A stretch of DNA of 64,000 bases from NCBI RefSeq assembly GCF_902686445.1, contig NC_062224.1, forward strand, positions 49,661,156 to 49,725,155. The letters run 5' to 3'. Positions 47,112 to 59,756 of the stretch are shown here, one piece after another. The position numbers and the translations under genes are program-made. The DNA comes from Sciurus carolinensis (taxonomy: Eukaryota; Chordata; Mammalia; Rodentia; Sciuridae). The notes below the pieces were generated by a model, which saw only the letters and a program-made list of their open reading frames with translations, was not told the DNA's origin and searched no databases. Each line of letters begins with the position of its first letter. Positions within the stretch are counted from its first letter, which is position 1.

Positions 47112-48034
47112 TGATGGTTAATTTTATGTGTCAACTTACCTGGGCCATGAGGTACCCAGACATTTGGTCAGACATTATTCTGGGTGTATCTGTGAGGGTG
47201 TTTCTGGATGAGATTAATGTTTGAATCTGTAGGCAAAGTAAAGTGGATTGACTTCCCTAGTAAGTGTGGGCCTCAACCAACAAATCAATTGAAGACTTGA
47301 ATAGAACAAAAAGGTTAAGTAAGAGAGAAGCCTCCTGTCAAATTGCTTGAACTAGGACACTTGTAATGTACAAAGCTGCTCCCCCTGACCTTTCGGGTGC
47401 AGCCATTTTCCCCGCCTCCCAACCACTTGTCAATCTGTGAACATCCTAGCTAGCTATTGGTTCATCAGTCAGCTTGCAAGTATCCTTCTCCGATATTGGT
47501 CCCCTGTTAGCCCAGTGGAATTCAATTGCTTTACTGTAGCTACCCCACCATCTTTCCTCATTTTTCTCTCTTTCCTACTCACTTTCTCTGTCCTCCTTGC
47601 TTTCACGCTTTCTTGCACGTGCCCTTTCTCATTCCCTTTCTTTTCCTCTCATTTTCTCTCTTATCCTGCAGGGAGACACTCTGCTTAATAAACTCCCTTA
47701 TGTGATTTCCCGTGTCCTGCGCAGTTTCCATGGGATCCCTTACAACACTGACCCTTTTCACTCTTCACTCTTCAACTGAAACTTTGGCTCTTTGTGGATC
47801 TCAAGTGGCAGCTTTCAGACTTCAGCTACATTATCAATTCTCCTGAATCTCTAGCATGCTGACTGTAGGTCTTTGGCGTTCTCATCTTCCATAAGCACAT
47901 GAACTGATTCCTTATAATAAATCTACCTATTTATGAAACTATCATCTGTCTTCCTATCCATCCATCAATTAATCCACCCATCATTCATCTCTCTCCAATT
48001 GGTTCTATTTCTTTGAAAAAACCCAACTGATACA
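47112..48034 (+). mobile_element. MaLR-type LTR (family A) serving as left LTR, split by a solo LTR
   Basis: Starts tgatggttaattttatgtgt, with ggtcagacattattctggg, gtctgtgag-type words and caaccaacaaatcaattg. After the insert it continues gcatgctgactgtaggtc and tccttataataaatctacc, ending cccaactgataca. It is followed directly by MaLR-like internal sequence. Same family as 7761 and 30312. Confidence 0.85.
47362..47744 (+). mobile_element. Solo LTR with perfect 5-bp TSD
   Basis: 383 bp with inverted ends TGTAA and TTACA. acact flanks it at 47357-47361 and 47745-47749. AATAAA lies at 47687-47692, about 50 bp before the end, after a long C/T-rich block. No internal retroviral sequence remains, so the provirus was lost by LTR-LTR recombination. 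The 75-codon and 83-codon frames inside it are chance. It is not obviously the same family as the 30515 LTR. Confidence 0.93.
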
Positions 48035-49289
48035 AATTTTGGTACCATGTAGTAGGGTGCTGCTGTAACAAATACTTAAGTATGGAAATGACTGTGGAAT
48101 TGGTTAATAAGTAAAGGTTTGAAGGATTCTGAGGTACATACTATAAATACGGACATAAATGGCAATTTTGGAGACCTCTCCAACAGAAATGAGGATTGTG
48201 TTACTGAAAACTAGAGAAAAGATAATTCTCATTAAAAAGTGACCAACTATTTGGCTGAACTGTGTTCTAGTGTTTTGTGGAAGGTTTAACTTGGGAGTGA
48301 ACCAAAGAGAATATTTAGCTGAGGAGATTTCTCAACAAAGCATTGAAGCAGTGGCTTGGTTCTTTCTGGCTACTTAAAGTAAAATGCAAAAGGATAGAAA
48401 TGAATTGAAGAAGAAATTGTTATGGCCAAAGGAACCAGAACTTAAGGATTTAGAATATTTTCAGTCTATCCATATTGCAAAAAAACAAAACAAACAAACA
48501 AAAAAACGAGGTGGGGAGAAGTTCTGAGAAGATCACCAAGGGAGTGGCTTGATTATCACTTGATAATGAGTTCATACAATAATATGAGCAGAAACACATC
48601 CAGTTTAAATTGAAGGATATGGAAATGGGGCAAAATGAGGGAAGGCTATGGATTTGATGTATGGGATCAGAGATGTATGTGTTTGCAAATATGGACAATT
48701 CTTCAAGAAAAAGAAAAAGTGGTGCAGATGGCAAGTCACGGATCATCAGAGCACCACCTTGGTTTCAACAGATCAGACAGTCCCTATCTGGAGCCTTGGT
48801 GGCAGACCACCCAGTGGAGCATAGGGGGCAAGATCTTCCTACAGAACCTATGGCCTATCTATGGATAGAACCTCTGCCTGGAGCCATGGTGGGTCAGTGG
48901 ACCTGGAAGGTGAAGCATCAAGTCAAAAAAGATTATTCTTAAGCCTTAAGATCTAGTGAAAATTTTCTTGCTAGGTTTTAGACTTGCTTAGAACCTGTAA
49001 CCCCTTCTGATTCCTCTTTGTAGAAATGTGAATGTCTACCCTACATCTGTCCCACCATTGTATTGAGGTTGTGCATAACTCATGGTTTCAAAACGTTCAT
49101 AGCTGGAGAAGAATTTTGCCTCAAGATGAATGTTGCATACAGTTCCACCTATTTCTGACTTAGATAACATCTGGTTGAAACTTTGGATTTCAAAGTTGAT
49201 GTTGAAACGAGATCCATGGAGCTCTTAAGACACGGTGAATATATTTTGCATGAAAGAAAGATTGAATTTTTAGAGGGACAGAGGTAGAA
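48035..49289 (+). mobile_element. MaLR-like internal region, non-coding remnant
   Basis: Opens with tttggtaccatgtagtaggg, gtgctgctgtaacaaatac and ggaattggttaataag, the standard start of MaLR internal DNA. It ends with gtttcaaagttgat-type words, gttgaaacgagatccatg and gagggacagaggtagaa just before the right LTR. MaLR elements have degenerate gag-like internal DNA and no env. Here only scraps of open frame remain. Confidence 0.75.
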
Positions 49290-49660
49290 TGCTATGGATT
49301 GCATTGTGTCTCCCTTAAATTAATATGTTAAAGTCTTATCCCCCAAAGTGATGGTAATTTGGAGATAGGGCCTTTGGGAGATAATTAGGTTTAAATGAGG
49401 TCATGAAGATGGAAACCTCATGATGGAATTAGTGCCCTTAGAAGAAAATACCAGAGAATCAATCTCCCCTGCCCAATTCCCAGTATGTGAGGACACAACA
49501 AAAAGGTGGCTGGCCATTTGTAAACCAGAATGATAAACTTCACAAGAACTTAACCATACTTGCACCCAAGTTTGGGACTTCCAGTATCCAGAATTGTGAG
49601 AAAATAAATTTCTGTTAACCCAAATTATAGTATTTTGTTATGGGAGCCTGAGCTAAGATA
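49290..49660 (+). mobile_element. MLT1-type LTR, right end of the MaLR-like element
   Basis: tgctatggattgcattgtgt, atgttaaagtcttatccc, gatagggcctttgggag, gaattagtgcccttagaag, gtatgtgaggacacaac, aaaataaatttctgttaac and tagtattttgttatggg. Clearly MLT1-like and like 18534-18900, unlike the left LTR. Confidence 0.88.
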
Positions 49661-50774
49661 GTAGTCTTTTGAAACTAGCCTAACTTGCTTTTGCATCTGT
49701 TTATGTAATCCAAGTACACTGCTCAATGTATAACTTGTATTTTACTAAAACAGTGTTGCCTTAAGTTACTCAAAGTATCACATGTCCGAAGACCCCCAAT
49801 TCCCAAAATGTGTTTTATCAATTTATCTTTCAAAATTAATAGTTACAACATAGCTTGGTAATTGGAGCCACCAGAAATGAAAAGTACCACTTGGTTATTT
49901 TCTACCTAAGAAGAAATTACAGAGGGTGGTAGGGCTTTGTTGATGATCAATTATATTATTTCAGCAAACACATTTGGTTAAAGCACATTTCCTCCTTCTG
50001 CTAACGCTGCTGGTAAGGAAAGCAAAATAATCTCTTCATTTGTGAGATAAAAGAACACTTATCTCATAGAATGTTATAGAACCACTATAAATCCTTTGAA
50101 TTCAAGCCAACTTGAAAGTGGAAGCCATATATAATTATACTAGATCAAGGGTGAAACAATTACATCTGAATTAAAAATCTGTTAAAGCATGTTTTTTTAA
50201 CTTAAAAACTAGGGGTATCAAATTGGGTATTCCCCTTAGAGAAAAAGGATGCACCCACAGATTTTGAAGTATTTTTTCCCTTACGGACCCTGGCCCAGGG
50301 ATCACTAATTGCATGACCATAGATAGTTTGACTATTTTGTCGATCTGAGCCTTATTTTCCTAGTCATTAAATTAAAGGGTTGGAATACATCATCTGTAAG
50401 GTCCTGAAATTCCTTGATGCTAGCTACAATTTATGCAAGATCCTATCCTAGTAAATTCAGCAAACCAAAAGAAACCTTGCTGGAATTACTAACTTGGAGG
50501 AAAACATCTCTTTATTATCCAGTAATCGCTGCTCTTCTGGTTCATGCTGAGCTCATGTCAGAGTTGCATTGGTTCATGTTCGGTGGTTCCTTTGCTTTAT
50601 TTCTAAGAGAATGAAAGCAGATGGAAGCCTTTTTTGAGCGTTGTGGATTGAGAGTTTGCTTTGGATGTGCTAAATTGAGCAGTGAAGGCATATAGGAAAA
50701 CACAGTTAACTACTTCCTACCATTCTGGAGAAATCATTCATTTCTGCACATTATTTAACCAATGCTTATTGGTA
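49661..50774. other. Unrecognised non-coding DNA
   Basis: Nothing recognised beyond a possible MIR scrap near 50345. Confidence 0.45.
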
Positions 50775-50995
50775 GGCAGTATAGTATGTTAATAGTTCAG
50801 GATCTGGAGTCAGATGCTCTGGGTTTAAATCCTGGTTCTACCACTTATGTGCTTTGTGCCCCTGAGCAAGCTACCTATTTTTTTAGTTTCCTCATCTGTA
50901 GTACTCATCTCAAAGGTTTGTGGTGAGGGTGAAATGAGCTTACACAGATAAAATATTTATAACAGTGACTGGCACATAGAAATCAATCAACAAAT
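50775..50995 (+). mobile_element. MIR SINE, well preserved
   Basis: gatctggagtcagatgctct, gggtttaaatcctggttc, taccacttatgtgctttg, gtttcctcatctgtag, ggtgagggtgaaatgag, gtgactggcacatagaa. Confidence 0.92.
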
Positions 50996-53094
50996 GTGTG
51001 ACCAGGGCCACAGTCTGTGTTAGATACTAATGATTATTAGATATGGAAAATGAAAAAACCCAACCCAGTGAGGCCTGAGAAAAGGGAGTGAAAAAGAAAA
51101 CCCTACATTGATAGCTTTCTCAGTGCATTCTTTCCCAATGACAGAACAATTCCTAGAAAGGAAGTCAAAGCATCGATCCTTCCCCAAATTAATCCTTTCC
51201 CAGTGACAGTACAATGGGACCTGGAAGGGAAAGAGATAAACGCTGAATGCTAACCCCAGATCCTCCACTCTTCTCCAAGTAAAAATATTCCCCAGTAAAA
51301 ACAAATTTTCAAATTCTCACAAATCTGTTTCCCGAGTGCCCAAACTGATATGCTCACTAGACTACACCTCAAAAATAACCTGTATAAACCCAGTCCCTTT
51401 ATTTGTTCAGTGTCTCCTTTTCCACTGATGCCATTTCATCCCTGCATCCCCTGTTCCTGTGTGAAACTTCATTTCTGAATAAACATCTGAGATGATTAGT
51501 GAGGTTTGCGGACTGCCTGGTCCTTTTGTGCTAACAATGGGAACTCTAAGAGCTGTAACTATGGGCCAGATCACAATTGGTACATAAATGAGGAAGCGGG
51601 TGGTAGTCAGAGCAAACTTCAGAGAGGAGGTAATCCCAATCAAGCCTCAAAGTTGGGCTCAGTCTTTGTTGGCTGAGGAAAAGGGCCATTCTCAGGAGGA
51701 GGGGCAGTGTTAGCCCAAGGAGGAAAGTGCAAATCCTTCCTACACTCAGGTGATTGTAACAGGTATTACCAATGTTTAGGAGTGGAGGACACTCCATCAC
51801 AGAAGAAGCTGGATAAGTAGGTCAATAATAGGGGTCACTCTATGTTTCATGGGAACCTTGGACACTTAATTCAGTTGTTAAAGCCATGATCGGCAAGGCT
51901 GGAATTGTAAGGAGAAGGGAAACCAAGGAATGAGATTAGACTTGGATTCAGGGTTTGGTAAATCCTAGGGTTAGGCTTGGAGGGGAAGACAGAAATCTTG
52001 ATAATTTGTACATATACCTTGATTCTCAACTCTATGTTATGTCATTGTATTAGATTCCCTCATTACATTCCTACGTTTCCTGAGCCAGGGACCAGTGGTC
52101 TTTCAAACCTGAGTCATGACCTTTTAAAATGTATTGAACACATGCTACATGGAAAGCTCCAAGCCCAGCAGACACAGAGACCAACATGGCAGTACATTCC
52201 TAGGGTCCCTGGTGCTGTTCAAGTTCAAAAACACTAACCATCCTTTTGACTTACTTAGTCAGAAAAAGATGCCTGGAAGATGTTTAAAGGTCAGGAAAAT
52301 GTTGACAGGTAGAGGACAATCTATATGGAAATAGCATCATGAGAGGAGTTGAAGAAATGAGAACGTATAAGAAGGGGAGGCTAAAGAGAAAATGTAAGTA
52401 GTGTCTTGACTTGAGTTTGTGAGGGCCTAGACCAGGGTCTTGGCAGTAGCATGGATGAGGAAGAAGCTTATGCAAGAAGAGTTGAAAATAGGATCATTGA
52501 GCTCTTGGCCACCAACTGAATAAGGGATGAGTGAAAAAGAATGTTGGGGAATGATTAGAAAATAATCCATCTAAAAGGCTGACCAAAAATAGAAGGAATT
52601 TTGAAGTATAATGTCAAAATAAGACCTCAAGAGAAAAATTTTAAAAGGCTGCTAGAAATGTAGACTGACGTTTTGAGGAAAAGTTGGCATTTGAAATAAA
52701 AGTTTTGAATGCTATTCCCATAGAGGTAGTATTCGTGCTCTGGAAATGGGTGAGTTTCTGAGTGATAGGGTATGCAAAGAAAATGTGTCCAATTTCCCTG
52801 GATATCTTCTAGCAATAGGGAGGACTAATGTGAAAAATCATCCTGAGGGAGACTAAATGCTGTATACAAACTAACAAAATTTTTGTAAATGCACAACTAA
52901 TTGCAAAAAAAGAAAAGAAAAAAAAAAAAAAAGAAGAAGAAGAAAGAAAGAAATTCCCAGAGGCCAAAAACAAAGAAGCAGCTGAAAACCAGAGTAGTAA
53001 TTGTGTAAATTGATGCTGTCACTGCCCTGGGGGCAGGTTTCGGCAATCTCAGAGCTTGGGTCTGATGCCCATCTGAGTGGAGGAGCCTATTAGT
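50996..53094. other. Unrecognised non-coding DNA, 2.1 kb
   Basis: Holds the A/G-rich tract at 52904. Open frames stay under 95 codons without motifs. Confidence 0.5.
52904..52953. repeat. A/G-rich low-complexity tract
   Basis: An A-run with scattered G passes into (AAG)n and (AAAG)n. It might be an old retroelement tail, but no body is recognised. Confidence 0.9.
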
Positions 53095-53225
53095 TATCTT
53101 TGACTGGGTAACAAATTACCACGTACTTAGTGACTCAAAACAAGGTGCATTTGTTATCTTAAGATTTCTCTGGGTCCAGAGTCCAAGCTGGTCTTGACTG
53201 GGTCCTCCACTCTAATCTCTGCCTC
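53095..53225 (-). mobile_element. MLT1-like LTR fragment, antisense, old
   Basis: gggtaacaaattaccacg, cttagtgactcaaaacaagg, catttgttatcttaagattt and ctgggtccagagtccaag follow the start of a reversed old MLT1-type LTR. Family call is tentative. Confidence 0.5.
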
Positions 53226-54574
53226 CTTTTGCTCACTTGGTTAGTTTTTTTTTTTCTATTTTCTTTTAGATTTTATTTAAAGTTTACAGTCTTCATGTGA
53301 AAGCTGGCTCTGCCATTACTGGAAGCAGAAATTCATCACTTCTTTCTCTATCCTCTTGAAAATTTGTCACTTTCATGTTGATAAACCCTTGTTTTCTTAT
53401 ATTTGGACACTGAGCATATATTTTGAAATCCTCAAAACTATTTTGCATCATTGTTTAAGAATCAATGATAATGCCTTAAATGTGTGACTCAATAGAGAAA
53501 AAACATCAGAGTCCAGTTTATAGTGACATAAAAAATCATGCAATGTCTCCATATTCCTTCACTTTGGGTGATATGAGGCATAGTCATTACTATTTGTTTT
53601 CTATCTTCCACGAAGTGATATGACAGTTTATCAGAAATGTTTTAAATTTCTTGCTATATGGGAAGGGGAAGATATACACTTAATCCTGCAAATCAGTCTC
53701 TGTTGAATTGATATTTTCTCTGAAAGACCTGTAAAAATCAGTTGTCAGGTTTGGGTTGGAAACCCCCTTGGTTCTGTCCCTGCTGGTCAGCCTTGCAATT
53801 CCTCTGCCACATCCTGCATCTCTCCTTCCTGGAATTTGAGGGTTAATAAGGAATCTGTTTGCATTTTTCCACTTACTCATTTGCTCAACGAATATTTGTT
53901 AGGCACCCTATTTTTTATTACTAGTTTATTTAATGGAAAACTGTTTTAGTGTTCTGTGGATTAGGCATTAGTTGATGCATTCATGTTCTCATTCATTGAT
54001 AAATTATTTCACAAATGTAGTTAATTTATGGATAATTCAGTGAAATAATTTAATCGATCATTAAATTTCTAGTGTCTTTTCCAAGGAACCGCAAGGTCCT
54101 GAAACACCTTCTTCAGTATTAGGTTGTTAACTTTTGCTCCGGATAATTTTAGCATCAATTACATCTCCTTGTGTTATTATTTGAAAACCAGGAGTCCATG
54201 TATGGTCTCTGTATTGATTCTCTTAAAGAACTATGTAGATTAGTTTGTATTGGTTAGTTTCACAATGAAAGACCTATGTAAATTATAACACCCTCTCCCG
54301 AAGGAATTCTTTATTCAGTGAAGTGCTTTGACCAGCTATATGACTTTTTAATCACTTATTCCTGCAAATGGCCCCAGCCTCATTTCTGAATCCCTTCCCT
54401 CTCTGGTTCTTCCTTCTTGCACCCTTTGGGCTCTGTCCTCTGCTGGTTGGCCTTGCTGCTCCTCTGCCAAGTCCTGTTACTCTTCTTTCTTATCCCTATC
54501 TCATGCCCTATCTTCTCTCTCTCTCTCTCCCTTTTCCCTAGATTTCCTTTATGTAATAATTCTTATATGTAGAT
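53226..54574. other. Unrecognised non-coding DNA
   Basis: A CT-repeat patch at 54513-54529 and an L2-like scrap near 53880. No gene recognised. Confidence 0.5.
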
Positions 54575-54658
54575 TTTTTTTTTTCCAGCACAGGAATTGA
54601 ACCCAGGGCCTCCCACTTGCTAGTCAAGCACTCTACCGCTAAGTTACCTTTCCAGACC
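54575..54658 (-). mobile_element. ID SINE, antisense
   Basis: Poly(T), ccagcacaggaattgaaccc, ctagtcaagcactctacc, gctaagttacctttccag. Flanks cttatatgtagat (left) and cttatgtgtatat (right) are a likely TSD. Confidence 0.88.
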
Positions 54659-54670
54659 TTATGTGTATAT

Positions 54671-55274
54671 TTCTGAATCTTCTTGAGATGGCTGTGATCT
54701 AAGAAGTTCAGGAGTCTGCATTTTTCTTCACAGGCAATGATCTGTGCAGTAGTACAGGGACTGGTGCTTCAAAAGATCCCATGCTCAGTACAATGCTTTG
54801 CAGTTACCATCTTGAAATGAATTTTAGTTCTTCGCTGGCTCCCACAGCCTGTGTAGCTAGCCCTGCATTAGGGAGAAACATTCATGGAGTTGGAAGGGGT
54901 GCAACTCACTATGGAAGGGAAGGGAAGAAGCAGGGCTAATGACGAGGACTCAGAGTAGGGAGAATTGGAGCTTAGAGGAGGGGGAGAGGTCATTCTTCAG
55001 AAGGGCCCTTTACTCCCTAGAAAGAGCCTAAATAAGAGGGACAGGTTTGGGTGCATTGTGGTAATCTTAATAATTCTTAATAAGTTCAAATGATCATAGT
55101 CTATTCTGATCTGCTTTTGAGGAATCTCTACCAAATTCCAGGAAAGGAACCTATCTCTAAAATAGGTGGATTTACTAGTTGTACCATAGAAATTATACAC
55201 AGACCCACCTCTTCTGTCAAAACAGGACAGTAGTATGATAAAATAGATATGTTCATCTGAGGAAAGTCATGAGC
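54671..55274. other. Unrecognised non-coding DNA
   Basis: Nothing recognised. Confidence 0.5.
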
Positions 55275-55528
55275 AAAAACTTCTCTTGAGCTGGGCACGG
55301 TGGCGCATGCATGTAATCCCAGCAGCTCTGGAGACTGAGACAGGAAGATCATGAGTTCAAAGCCACCCTCCGTAATGGTGAAGTGCCAAGCAACTCAGTG
55401 AGACCCTGTATCTAAATAAAACATTCAAAATAGGGCTGAGGGTGTGACTCAGTGGTGAAGTGCCCCTGAGTTTAATCCCCAGTATGCCCCCCCCTAAAAA
55501 AAAAACAAAAAAAAAAACTTCTCCTGAG
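55275..55528 (+). mobile_element. B1-ID dimeric SINE with 16-bp TSD
   Basis: Left half gctgggcacggtggcgcatg to gtgagaccctgtatctaa. Right half agggctgagggtgtgactc to gagtttaatccccagtatg, then C8 and A-rich tail. Flanks at 55275-55290 and 55513-55528 match at 15 of 16. One of the least diverged SINE copies here. Confidence 0.95.
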
Positions 55529-57061
55529 AGAGCAAGATTGTACTTCTTCTGCACACTGGCTATAAGGAGCTCTTTTGGTGGTGGCTTAAAAAAGAACCTG
55601 GTAAAGGAGAGGATTGTGAGGTAGAGTTGTCGAAGAGGTGTGCAGGTGGTGTCCAGGCAGAACATGGGGAAAATCGCTAGGATTCATATGTGAGAAGGAA
55701 CCAAAGGAAGACATGCTAGATAATCAAAAACTATTCTGGAAAAATAGTCTATGCTGATTCAGGGAGGAAGGTCTTTGTAATGAGTAGTACAGTGGAAGGA
55801 GACTTTGGATTATAATTTCATGCCTTTCTATTTGCTTTGGGTTCATTGTTTTGTTGGCTCTCAATAAAGGTAAAATAATAAAAGTCCAATAGGTAACTAT
55901 TTCAAGCACATGAGATCCTGTTATAATTCAAAGAATTCAAACAGTAGCATCTGAAGCCTCTTTTTATGCATGGCCCAGTCAAGTCTTTTTTTCAATACAC
56001 AGACTTGACTGCTCTTGAAGATAATTAATTTCAAAACATGGTTTTGAAAATAAGACCTAAGTAATATACATACTTATGTATGTACAAGCCAGCTGTGTCT
56101 GAGTGCATTATTTTATTTCTTATTCCTTGGGATTCTTTGGGAGCAGTGAGCATTTATAGGCAATCCTTTATTTTGCTAATGATCATCGTGATAAATCTTG
56201 CAATTCATCTATTTTTCCTGCAATTCTAATTCCACTGTTTCCTTTGAGACTAGGGAGAAGTAAGGGCATAGTGAACTCAACAGCCAAGTCTAACATTGCG
56301 TGTGGGGCAGGAAGAGCTTACTATAGAGCAAACTGCTGAAGTGATGGAGAGAAACACATTTTGAATGCCTTCTTAAAAGTCTTAATTATTGCCCTGAGCT
56401 TCAGTATGGAGTACAGGAAATTCCTGAGCAAAGGAAGCCCCCTATCCACATACAGGACATTGCAGAAGGAGATAAGGCTCCACTAGACTTCTACCGTGGC
56501 ATAAATTATTCATTTACTGTGTAACCTCAAAGAAGATATACACATTTCATGTCTCTAAGGTGGAAAGATTGCACTTTAGTGACTTGTGTGTTTTAATATT
56601 AATCGTGTGTTTTAATATTAATGCTTGATTTTAAAGAGCAAATTTAAAAATCATGACTTTTTCCTTAAGTTTATAAGTCATATTAAGCTACGCTTAATTC
56701 TAATACATTTAAAAATTACTTTTATGTCCTTGATTGCTATCTGGTCCCACTTATAAACTTAAACTTCTTTAAACATTTTAATTTGCATTTATATTTATAA
56801 ATTTTATATATTTCGTTTTTTTAAGTTCTTTTTTTTATAGAAAAATCTTCCCAAGACTTGTAATATAAAACTAAAACATATATTTATATGCACTTATGTA
56901 ATCTTAAATTCTGTTTTTTTCTGTAGTTTATGAATTTAGTTTTATCATAACAGCTTCAAAGTCATGAATCCAAATCTATTAACCATGCCAAGTTATTTTA
57001 GATAATACAAATTTTTAAAATAGAAGACACATAAAATTATTTTTTATGTTAACATGAAAAA
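55529..57061. other. Unrecognised, AT-rich to the right
   Basis: 56560-57060 is strongly AT-rich and contains an 18-bp tandem duplication. No gene or repeat family recognised. Confidence 0.5.
56586..56622. repeat. 18-bp tandem duplication
   Basis: gtgtgttttaatattaat occurs twice exactly (56586-56603, 56605-56622) with one base between. Confidence 0.95.
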
Positions 57062-57270
57062 AAATTGAGAGGGGGTACTGGGGATTGAACTCAAGGTCAC
57101 TCAACCACTGAGCCAGATCCCCAGCCCTCTTTTGTATTTTATTTAGAGACAGGGTCTCACTGAGTCACCTAGTGCCTCACTTTTACTGAGGCTGGTTTTG
57201 AACTCCCAATCCTCCAGCCTCAGCATCCTGAGCTTCTGGGTTTACGGGCATGTGCCATCACACCCACCTT
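57062..57270 (-). mobile_element. B1-ID dimeric SINE, antisense
   Basis: ID half first: tactggggattgaactcaag, accactgagccagatccc. Then B1-type half: gagacagggtctcactgag, actgaggctggttttgaac, gttttacggg-type words and gcatgtgccatcacaccc. Flanks share tgaaaaaaa. Confidence 0.9.
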
Positions 57271-58810
57271 GAAAAAAATATTAATACTATAAGTTTGACT
57301 TAACGATAGTCAAACTTATATATAGTTAAACATAGTTCTCAGTGTGCTTGGGATTAGAATACATCCATTCATCAAAGCACCAATTCATCAAAGCATCAAA
57401 GCATTCTTCAATTCATTTATCTTCCAAGAAAGCTAGGGATGCTCACCCAAGAAGTTGAGATTTCCATTCCCAAATCCTTGAGGTTGCCTGCTCATAGACT
57501 AGTTGCACATAAGCTGAAGAGATTGGTTTAGGTGGGAAATAAAGAGCTATCACTACCAGCATCATTTTTCTCACCAAAAGACTGCTGTATTGATCCTTCA
57601 TATAGTAACAGCTTACACCAACAGTGTACTCCAAGTCAATGTCTTAAACCCTAGGTCCCCTGAATTCATGCTTGTTTTTTGTAATTACTTGTAACTGTGG
57701 CCTCTGATTGGGGCAAATGATGTCATGTGATTTCTCCTCTAAACCTTAAATCCCATCTCTCACTGTGCTTTATTTCCCAATTGGACTCAACCTATTTAAT
57801 GTTTATTTCTACTCTGAATTATATTCGCATTCTTTCTATCTGGCAGAGCTACTATTTATACAACATCCTTTAGATTCTGTGTGTCCTCTCCTGCCTGTTT
57901 ATCCATATCTTCAGTTTCTAAAGTCACCCTAATGAAACAGTCTAAATTTGATATTAAACAGATTGGGACATAAAAAACCAGGACTATGATAAAGATATGT
58001 TTTGGTAGAACTGGATGGCAGTACTTTAAGAATTAATAGCATTCATTTAGGAAAGTTTCCTTTTTAATCATTTGACCACAATTTACACTCTGTTGTTCAA
58101 GCAATGTCAATTTACCCAAATTGCCTGGGTAGTAATTGGTGCCTGGAAGGAAATAGACCCCCCAGTGTGTCTGCCTTGTAAATATCTTGTCTGCAGTTCA
58201 CCTTCAGGCCATGGTCATATCTAATTAGAAGCGTCTTATGAGGGGACTAATTATTGATGAGAAAAGGGAATGTAGACAATTGGTATAGAAGAAAATCCAG
58301 ATAATAAACGAGGAGTTATAACCAGATGGTCAAGAGATGGAATGAGGTACAAACAGATCATGTGGGCACAGATCAGCAACTAATTCAGAAACCATTGATT
58401 GTGTGCTTTTTATGCATGGCCCAAAGAGCTTTGTTGAGATACACAGCAGTTATGGGAACTGAGTGGAACAAGACCCCAAAAGCTATAAAACAGTCTATCT
58501 CAAATGCCACAATCAATTTCCATGAAAGTCAGAATCTGTGATAACAGAGACCCCCAAATGAGAAACCAAATAGCAGAGGCGTTGTGGGAGGAATATGTTC
58601 TTTGGCACCTCAATTCCAAGATTTCTAGCTCTTAAGACAATTGCACAGGACAATCAAAAACTCCCCATTGCCATTCAAATATAAAACAGCATTGTTTTTA
58701 TTGTTTCTCTAATGAATTGTATATTGAAGACAGAGGAGAGGGGTGGGATCTCAGTTCATTCATGCTACATGAAGAGAGTCTTGTGTAAATAGAGGCCACC
58801 CAGGGGCTGG

Positions 58811-58840
58811 CAGTGGCCAGCAGTGACCAGCAGTGACCAG
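58811..58840. repeat. Three tandem 10-mers
   Basis: cagtggccag is followed by two copies of cagtgaccag. Confidence 0.95.
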
Positions 58841-59716
58841 CCCTCAACAAAGTAAATAAAATCATCAGCATGGCAGGAGGTGGCTTTTCTCTTCTCCTCT
58901 GCTTTGCCAACTTCAAAACATTCACTGCCTTAAAAGAGTCTTAAGAGTGCATTGAGGGACCCAGTATCTTGAACCTCCCCTCAATCCTAATGAGGAGGAA
59001 GATATGCTTTGCTTTGATGTACAGCTGTATGTTCTCTAATAAAGTAGGCAAGAGATCGGATTCCATTAGGACTTCTCCTTTTAAGCCTTGATTATTCAGC
59101 AGCCCTGTTGAAATTAGCTGTTCATTTATCCACAGGCAGCTGCATGCAGGGTTGGATGGTTGTGCTTCTTGTGTCAAACTGAGCGGGTCTGGGCTGAAGC
59201 ACTCCTGAATATTTATTTAATTCACTTATTCCTCTGTGTCACTTCTTCTCCCCCACCCCACCCCCCCCACTTCTAAGCAATAGCAGTAGATTCTGGAACC
59301 ACTAGAATTTCACCAAAAAAAAAAAAAAAGACCGAGAAATTTGATCTGGATTGTAAAACACAGCTCAGTTCTAATATGAGGCAAATCCTTTCTGTCCCTC
59401 TTGTTTCTCGTGCACGCGACATTAATGCCTGTTTTGGCACACCATGTCACAGCTGCAAAGCAGGACTGGTCTCTCCTGTTCCCCTATTCTTATGAGCTCC
59501 CTGCAGGGCTGCCAGAATAGTCACATTCATGACTGTCAGGTCCTGGCTGGAGCAGTTGTGAAATGAAGTCATTTCAGATCAGGAGCCAAGTTTTGCTCTC
59601 TGTCCTGGGAGGTCTGTGGGACTAGAGGAGACTTCGTCTTAGGGTCAAGGAAGAATTCAAGGATGCCCCTGAGACAGGGTAGAGATTAAGTGCCAAGTTG
59701 GAAAACTGGCAGGGCA

Positions 59717-59718
<2 letters not shown>

Positions 59719-59755
<37 letters not shown>
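59719..59755. repeat. (AC)n microsatellite, 37 bp
   Basis: Uninterrupted AC repeat in otherwise unique sequence. Confidence 0.97.

Positions 59756-59756
<1 letters not shown>

Noticed and set aside
57367..57410. Short repeated 'atcaaagca' words suggesting an array
   Set aside because: Only three loose copies with no spacers of constant length; not CRISPR and not a clear tandem repeat. No CRISPR array is expected in a mammalian nuclear genome.
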